From assembly GCA_038231615.1 (NCBI GenBank), contig JBBRLA010000275.1, forward strand, positions 1-10,368: a stretch of DNA of 10,368 nt. Direction: 5' to 3'. Made by a program: the position numbers and the translations under genes. Numbering within the stretch: the first letter of the stretch is position 1; the number at the start of each line of letters is the position of its first letter. This stretch comes from JBBRLA01 sp038231615. Lineage in GTDB: Bacteria; Myxococcota_A; Polyangia; Palsa-1104; JAEUJZ01. Below are positions 6,862 to 10,368 of this stretch, piece by piece. Below the pieces are notes generated by a model, which was given only the letters and a program-made list of their open reading frames with translations, was not told the origin of the DNA and made no database searches.

Positions 6862-7944
6862 ATGAGCCGCACGGCCACCCCGCATCCGGCTGGACAGCCG
6901 GCCGACGACATGGACGCGCTTTTGCGGGCTATCGAACGGCGCTACCGGCAGGTGGCGGCCCGGCTCTCGCCCTTCGAGTTGCAACAGCCCGACAAGGTGC
7001 CCGCCGCGCCGGAGGAGGACCTGAACGCGCTGCTCGACCGGGCTGCGCCGAAGAGCGGGCTTTTCGTCGGGTATTACACCAGGCAGGGATTGCAGGAGGC
7101 GCTGGGCCGCTACGGTTTTTTCGCCCGGATCGCAGCGACCCTGTGCTGCTCGCCGGAAGAACTGCACCTTTCCATCGACACCGGCGATCCCTTCCACCAT
7201 GTTTTGCGGATTCATCATCATCGCGAGGCACTGCTGGTGGAACTGCGCCTGCACCTGCAAGAGCAACCCAGCGAGCCCTCGGCGCTGCCGCGGGGACCAG
7301 GGCCGGATGGTGCGGCCGGCTACGTCACCAGCGAATGGCTGCTTCTGCAGAACCCGAAGGCGACGTTCCCGATATACGGCGCTCCGCTTCGCTCTGCGCT
7401 ACCGGAGAACGGCGCTCCGCTTCGCTCCACGCTACTGTCTGCTCGCCCGCGTCTGCCGGGGCAGCTTCACCCGGGCCTGGGCGTCGGGGCAGAGGTGCAG
7501 ACCCTGCTGATCCTGCTCTGCGAGCGCTTGTGCCGCCACGGCCTGCTCGGCTACCCGGCCTTCTATCATACGGCGGTGCTCTACGCGGCGCGCTTCCGCT
7601 TCGTCGATCCCGCGGCCGAGGGAGAGTTTCGCGCATTGCGGCGGGATGCAGGAGGGCTGGCGCTCGCCGTGGCCTCCTGGGCGGTGGAGCTGGGCTGCGT
7701 CCGTGATGCGAATGGCCGGATCCATGAATGGGTGGCCCGGGAAGAGATCCTACCGATCTCGGAGGCCGCGCGGGCCTGGCTTCTGGACCTGGCCTATGTG
7801 GCGGCTTGCAAGGAGGCCGAGATGCAGGCGCACTTCACCTTCGATCTGGAACTGCTCGAGCGGCGCTGGCCGGCGGCGGAGCGCCAAGCGGAAGCCTTCG
7901 GCCGTCGGGTCTACGAGGCCGCTCTGTCCAGCGCACGCCGCTGA
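6862..7944 (+). CDS. Uncharacterised conserved-looking protein, 360 residues
   Basis: The reading frame runs from ATG 6862, preceded by GGGAA 5 nt upstream. An in-frame ATG at 6778 would add 28 residues reaching back across the divergent promoter gap, so it is less likely. I do not recognise a characterised family. There is no signal peptide or membrane segment, so it is probably cytoplasmic. Features that look constrained are YVTSEWLLLQNP (154-165), RPRLPGQLHPGLGVG (195-209), LLILLCERLCRHGLLGYPAFYHTAVLYA (residues 215-242, Cys220, Cys224, His236) and FRFVDPAAEGEFRALRRDA (245-263). The C-terminal third is helical and charged. A paired 11-residue repeat (GAPLRSALPEN, GAPLRSTLLSA) at 173-194 interrupts the stretch between NPKATFP and RPRLPGQ. 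It comes from a 33-bp DNA repeat and is probably an insertion. Coding is supported by length and GC-rich third positions. Confidence 0.75.
   Translation: MSRTATPHPAGQPADDMDALLRAIERRYRQVAARLSPFELQQPDKVPAAPEEDLNALLDRAAPKSGLFVGYYTRQGLQEALGRYGFFARIAATLCCSPEELHLSIDTGDPFHHVLRIHHHREALLVELRLHLQEQPSEPSALPRGPGPDGAAGYVTSEWLLLQNPKATFPIYGAPLRSALPENGAPLRSTLLSARPRLPGQLHPGLGVGAEVQTLLILLCERLCRHGLLGYPAFYHTAVLYAARFRFVDPAAEGEFRALRRDAGGLALAVASWAVELGCVRDANGRIHEWVAREEILPISEAARAWLLDLAYVAACKEAEMQAHFTFDLELLERRWPAAERQAEAFGRRVYEAALSSARR
7378..7443 (+). repeat. Paired 33-bp repeat with core GCTCCGCTTCGC, in frame in the 6862 gene
   Basis: Two units start at 7378 and 7411, sharing their first 17 bases exactly; the cores are at 7381-7392 and 7414-7425. 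The same core at the same 33-bp spacing occurs on the minus strand at 9768-9833 inside the glycosylase gene. Sequence after the second core is also alike at the two loci (CACGC, ACTGT and TCGCC in the same order). Confidence 0.7.
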
Positions 7945-8066
7945 CCTCGGTGGCTGGCGGTGGGCCCAGGTCCAACCGGTCGGGGTGTCAGCACGGGCCA
8001 CAGAGGTCTTCCTGTCCGGTGGCATGTGCAAAAAAAGACATGGCAGCCAGGAATATGCCTTTTCGC

Positions 8067-8123
8067 TGTACAAAATATGCCTCCCTGGCCGATTTCGAGG
8101 AAAATGTGTATGTATTTTGTACA
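8067..8123. repeat. Perfect 11-bp inverted repeat, 35-bp spacer
   Basis: TGTACAAAATA at 8067-8077 is the exact reverse complement of TATTTTGTACA at 8113-8123. The right arm overlaps the palindrome at 8109-8125. It could be a pair of protein-binding sites, a stem in an RNA, or the ends of a tiny decayed element. No flanking target duplication is visible. Confidence 0.7.
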
Positions 8124-8125
8124 TA
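8109..8125. promoter_or_regulatory. 17-bp palindromic operator-like site (TATGTA-N5-TACATA)
   Basis: A perfect 6-bp inverted repeat with a 5-bp spacer (TATGTATTTTGTACATA). It matches the site at 4442-4458 at 12 of 17 positions with the same geometry. No start codon of a recognised gene lies just downstream on either strand, so if it is an operator its target is not evident. Confidence 0.4.
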
Positions 8126-8311
8126 GGTAGTTCCGGCCGGGGGGTATGTGCCTGGGGTAAGAGTTCCCGGTTGGGGTCTGCCGGCCTCTGGCATGATGAC
8201 ATCAGAGGTGGGAGAGCGGGTGCAGCCGCGATCCCGCGGGATGCCGAAAATCCGGTGCGGTTAGTAGAGCTTGCTGGGCGATCGGGTCCGGCGGTCAGAC
8301 TGGGGGAGCGA

Positions 8312-8800
8312 TCAGCAACTGAAGAGCTTCTCCAGTTCGCGCTCGACCTTGCCCTCGGTGGTCTTTTTGGCCACTGAGAGTTCCTTGATGATCAGGCCCT
8401 TGGCGGTGTCCAGCATGCGCCGCTCGCCGAAGGACAGGGTCTTGGTGGTCTTCAGACGGTAGAGGTCGCGGAAGACCTCGGCCACCTCGAAGAGACTGCC
8501 AGTCTTGATCTTTTCCATGAAGCCCCGGTACCGCCGGTTCCAGGTTTGCTTGTCGATGTGAACTTCTTTTTCCTTGAGGATGTCATAAACTTCACGGATC
8601 TGATCTTCCTGGACTACCTCGCGGAGCCCGACCTGCTCAGCCTTGTCCACCGGGACGAGGATGCGCATATCGCTGTCGAGAATCTTGAGGCTATAGAAGC
8701 GGTGAACCTTTCCGGAGATCTCCTTCTCATCAATCCCCACTATCTCCGCCACACCCTGCGCTGGGTAGACCGCCTTGTCACCGACCTGGAACTGGAGCAT
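8312..8800 (-). CDS. cdnL: CarD/CdnL-family RNA polymerase-binding transcription regulator
   Basis: The protein has 162 residues from ATG 8800, preceded by AGGAGGG with a 6-nt gap. The in-frame ATG at 8821 would add seven residues and is less likely. Residues 1-60 (FQVGDKAVYPAQGVAEI, MRILVPVDKAEQVGLR) are the Tudor-like domain that binds the RNA polymerase beta subunit. Residues about 65-160 are the helical DNA-binding domain with WNRRYRGFMEKIKTGS (Trp87 contacts the upstream edge of the -10 element in studied homologues) and LSFGERRMLDTAKGLIIKEL. The length equals CdnL, not the longer Myxococcus CarD with an added N- or C-terminal domain. In Myxococcus and mycobacteria such proteins stabilise open complexes, notably at rRNA promoters, and are essential. 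The gene stands alone with a strong sigma-54-like promoter upstream. Confidence 0.95.
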   Translation of the reverse strand: MLQFQVGDKAVYPAQGVAEIVGIDEKEISGKVHRFYSLKILDSDMRILVPVDKAEQVGLREVVQEDQIREVYDILKEKEVHIDKQTWNRRYRGFMEKIKTGSLFEVAEVFRDLYRLKTTKTLSFGERRMLDTAKGLIIKELSVAKKTTEGKVERELEKLFSC

Positions 8801-8858
8801 TAACGTCCCTCCTGCGCTCATGAAGCCGGGCAGCCTGCCTGGCTACCTCGATACGTAA

Positions 8859-8875
8859 AGCACGCGACGTGCCAA
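8859..8875 (-). promoter_or_regulatory. Near-consensus sigma-54 (-24/-12) promoter upstream of cdnL
   Basis: The minus strand reads TTGGCACGTCGCGTGCT. Against YTGGCACGRNNNTTGCW it misses only the R and the first T. The GG and GC are at exact -24/-12 spacing. The start is expected near 8848, giving a leader of about 48 nt to ATG 8800. Sigma-54 promoters need an upstream-bound AAA+ activator; two dyads lie upstream at suitable distance. Confidence 0.6.
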
Positions 8876-8929
8876 TTTGAGGCACTTCCAAGAAAAACCG
8901 CCATTCTGGCCAGACATCCGATGACATCC

Positions 8930-8963
8930 CACACCGGGTATCCAGACCTCAGGTCACGGTGTG
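8930..8963. promoter_or_regulatory. Nested dyad upstream of the cdnL promoter
   Basis: CACACCG at 8930-8936 pairs with CGGTGTG at 8957-8963, with GACC/GGTC (8945-8948, 8952-8955) inside. It lies about 80-115 bp before the predicted start, within the usual range for a sigma-54 activator site. GACATC occurs at 8913, 8923 and 8963 around it. Confidence 0.35.
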
Positions 8964-8973
8964 ACATCAGGGT

Positions 8974-8993
8974 ACATGAATCTGTGATCATGT
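8974..8993. promoter_or_regulatory. Dyad ACATGA-N8-TCATGT upstream of the cdnL promoter
   Basis: ACATGA at 8974-8979 and TCATGT at 8988-8993 form a perfect 6-bp inverted repeat about 125-145 bp before the predicted sigma-54 start. The position fits an enhancer-type activator site. The regulator is unknown. Confidence 0.35.
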
Positions 8994-9023
8994 GCGCCTG
9001 AATGCTACAAACCCCCTGAGACT

Positions 9024-9848
9024 TCAGTGGTTTGAGTGGTGCGAGGGCCCGATTTCCCCGGCGCGCAAGAGGACTGCGTCGATCATGGAGGGCGTCAGGC
9101 GGCCGGTAAACGTGTTCTGCTGAGAGACGTGGTAGCAATCGAGGAGCGGCGGCCCGCCCGGCAGCAGATGGAGCGCGCCATGGGTGAAAGGGATTTGCGC
9201 CGGACGGACCTGCACTCCACGGTCCCTCTGCGCCCGCAGGTAGGCGTCGTGGGCGATGGCCCCGAGGGCCAGGACCACGTTCACCCGGGCCAGCAGTTCC
9301 AGCTCGCGCAGCAGATAGGGGCGACAGTTGCCCACCTCGATGGGCGTGGGCTTGTTGCCCGGCGGGGCGCACCGCGCAGACGCCGAGATGTATACCCCCC
9401 GCAGCGACAGGCCGTCGTCGCGGCAGGTGGCGGTCGGTTGGTTGCACAGCCCCGCGCGGTGGAGCGCCGCGTACAGGAAGTCGCCGCTGCGGTCGCCAGT
9501 GAACATGCGCCCGGTGCGGTTGGCCCCGTGGGCCGCCGGGGCCAGCCCCAGGATCAGGATGTGGGCCTCTGGGTCGCCGAAGCCGGGCACCGGGCGCCCC
9601 CAGTAGGTCCAATCGGAGAAGCGCCGCACCTTCTGGGCGGCCACCTCTTGATCGTAGCGCCGCAGCCGCGCGCAGGCCTCACAGGAGGCGACGGTCTCGC
9701 CAAGGGCCTGAAGGCTGCCGCAGGAGCCGGCGGCGGCCCGGGTCAGTTCGCGGCGATCTACAGTGTGCGTGATCAGCGAAGCGGAGCACGGCTTGTCCAC
9801 GGTGAGCGGCGAAGCGGAGCACGGCTTGTCGACACTCTCGGGCGGCAT
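9024..9848 (-). CDS. Family 5 (UDGb) uracil-DNA glycosylase, iron-sulfur type
   Basis: The frame gives 274 residues from ATG 9848; a TAG four codons upstream means it cannot start earlier. Motif 1 is GLAPAAHGANRTGRMFTGDR at 101-120, diagnostic for UDGb, which lacks the polar water-activating residue of other UDGs. ALGAIAHDAYLRA (194-206) and the motif 2 segment YHVSQQNTFTGRLT (239-252) follow. Val241 replaces the Pro usual after the motif 2 His. Cys56, Cys59, Cys160 and Cys175 fit the 4Fe-4S ligand set. The enzyme removes uracil, and in the family also hypoxanthine and other deaminated bases, for base-excision repair. The first 27 residues include two 11-residue units (VDKPCSASPLT, VDKPCSASLIT) from the paired 33-bp DNA repeat. 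No clear Shine-Dalgarno precedes ATG 9848, so translation could start later, for example at GTG 9800. Confidence 0.92.
   Translation of the reverse strand: MPPESVDKPCSASPLTVDKPCSASLITHTVDRRELTRAAAGSCGSLQALGETVASCEACARLRRYDQEVAAQKVRRFSDWTYWGRPVPGFGDPEAHILILGLAPAAHGANRTGRMFTGDRSGDFLYAALHRAGLCNQPTATCRDDGLSLRGVYISASARCAPPGNKPTPIEVGNCRPYLLRELELLARVNVVLALGAIAHDAYLRAQRDRGVQVRPAQIPFTHGALHLLPGGPPLLDCYHVSQQNTFTGRLTPSMIDAVLLRAGEIGPSHHSNH
9768..9833 (-). repeat. Paired 33-bp repeat with core GCTCCGCTTCGC, at the 5' end of the glycosylase gene
   Basis: Units are 9801-9833 and 9768-9800. The core, read on the minus strand, is at 9820-9809 and 9787-9776. Each unit is preceded by a shared GACAAGCCGT. Core and spacing equal the pair at 7378-7443, which lies on the opposite strand in an unrelated gene. 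Confidence 0.7.
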
Positions 9849-9976
9849 CGGGCCATGCTACGCGTTCGGGGCCACCTGCTGATCATCCCCCGACAAAATT
9901 CACCTTCACCCGACCTCAGAGACCGCATATCCTGCTTTATCCCCATACGCGCCTCCACGGCGCCCGTCGATCCGGA

Positions 9977-10006
9977 TTGGTTCGGAACGAAAATCTACGA
10001 TATGAT
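9977..10006 (+). promoter_or_regulatory. Putative sigma-70-type promoter for the 10028 gene
   Basis: TATGAT at 10001-10006 matches the -10 consensus at five of six positions. TTGGTT at 9977-9982, 18 bp upstream, is a weaker -35. The start would be near 10013, with the GGGAG ribosome site at 10013-10017. Confidence 0.45.
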
Positions 10007-10027
10007 CCCGCTGGGAGAATCCCAAGA

Positions 10028-10368
10028 ATGCGACGACTGACCTGGCTCCTGCTCTTCTGGGCGTTGCTGCTGCCGCTGGCAGCCCGGGCCGCCGGGCGTT
10101 CCGTCCAGGCGGTGGTCCTGGAGACCCGGACCCTGGGCGATCTGCGCCCCGAAGACCGTGCCCGCATCGGCGATGCCCTGTGGGCGGCGCTGGACCGGCT
10201 GGGCATCCGGCGGGCCGCGGACAGCGACCGCGAGGCCGTGCTTTCCGGCGAACAGGACCTGCGCGCCTGCCTGGACCGCGACGAATGCCTGGAGCGGCTG
10301 GGCAGGCTTTTGGATTCGACCCACGTCATCGGCGTGCTTCTCTCGCGCACCGCCCCCACCGCCTTTCG
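10028..10368 (+). CDS. Secreted protein, N-terminal part only, 3' end beyond the right edge
   Basis: The frame opens at ATG 10028, 10 nt after GGGAG, and stays open for 113 codons to the edge. Residues 1-21 are a Sec signal peptide (MRR, hydrophobic 4-18, cleavage likely after Ala-Arg-Ala21), so the mature protein is periplasmic or exported. The mature part begins with a strand (SVQAVVLET), then helix-rich sequence, and a Cys pair in CLDRDECLERLGRLLDSTHVIGVLLS. That layout, strand then helices then C-x(n)-D-x-C and a hydrophobic strand, recalls TolB-N/FlgO-like domains common in deltaproteobacterial envelope proteins. The resemblance is weak and from memory. It is divergent from the glycosylase gene. 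Confidence 0.75.
   Translation, partial: MRRLTWLLLFWALLLPLAARAAGRSVQAVVLETRTLGDLRPEDRARIGDALWAALDRLGIRRAADSDREAVLSGEQDLRACLDRDECLERLGRLLDSTHVIGVLLSRTAPTAF

Larger units (their letters stand above)
7945..8311. other. Gene-free convergent intergenic region with AT-rich repeat island
   Basis: This stretch separates the ends of the 6862 gene and cdnL. Short frames cross it, but none has a ribosome site or recognisable protein character. Bases about 8020-8130 are much richer in A and T than the surroundings. They hold a CATGT/ACATG pair around an A-run (8023-8042), a direct repeat AATATGCCT at 8052-8060 and 8074-8082 (22-bp period), and the inverted repeats listed separately. I see no T-run hairpin that would clearly terminate either gene. 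Confidence 0.6.

Noticed and set aside
7988..8194. Short minus-strand frames of 68 residues (and 150 residues at 7750-8202) in the gene-free gap
   Set aside because: No ribosome site and no protein-like composition; the longer one runs antisense into the 6862 gene.
9773..9958. 61-residue minus-strand frame overlapping the glycosylase start
   Set aside because: Arg/Ser/Pro-rich translation of the 33-bp repeats in another frame, with no known similarity. Any G-run before its internal ATG is directly adjacent, a poor spacing.

Overview
The window is about 10.4 kb of GC-rich bacterial DNA with dense genes and short intergenic gaps. The gene content suggests a deltaproteobacterial-grade organism, Myxococcota or a relative. 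The pointers are a full-length CdnL-type CarD regulator, a very Ala/Pro/Lys-rich disordered protein, a family-5 uracil-DNA glycosylase with iron-sulfur cysteines, a lipoprotein alpha-amylase, and a near-consensus sigma-54 promoter. That placement is an inference from protein style, not a taxonomic result. There are no RNA genes, CRISPR arrays, transposases or phage genes.

Layout from left to right: (1) 1-1850, minus strand, the 5' part of a large low-complexity gene that runs off the left edge and is built from tandem repeats of several periods. (2) 2085-3443, plus, an orphan nucleic-acid methyltransferase with motifs DPFSGSGT and TSPPY. (3) 3482-4336, minus, convergent with the methyltransferase across a hairpin, a membrane-anchored JAMM/MPN metallopeptidase. 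(4) 4544-6742, minus, a GH13 alpha-amylase lipoprotein. (5) 6862-7944, plus, divergent from the amylase, an uncharacterised 360-residue protein. (6) 7945-8311, a gene-free stretch with an AT-rich inverted-repeat island. (7) 8312-8800, minus, CdnL, preceded by a strong sigma-54 promoter and two dyads. (8) 9024-9848, minus, the uracil-DNA glycosylase. (9) 10028 to the right edge, plus, the start of a secreted protein.

The genes do not form one obvious pathway; most appear to be separate transcription units. Three things stand out beyond the genes. A paired 33-bp repeat with a shared 12-bp core is inserted in frame in two unrelated genes (7378-7443 and 9768-9833). Two 17-bp palindromes of the form TNTGTATTNNNTACANA lie 3.7 kb apart (4442-4458 and 8109-8125). 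The sigma-54 promoter lies upstream of a regulator expected to be housekeeping. I saw no complete defence or biosynthetic system. The repeat pair, the palindrome pair and the anchored JAMM protein are the best leads.
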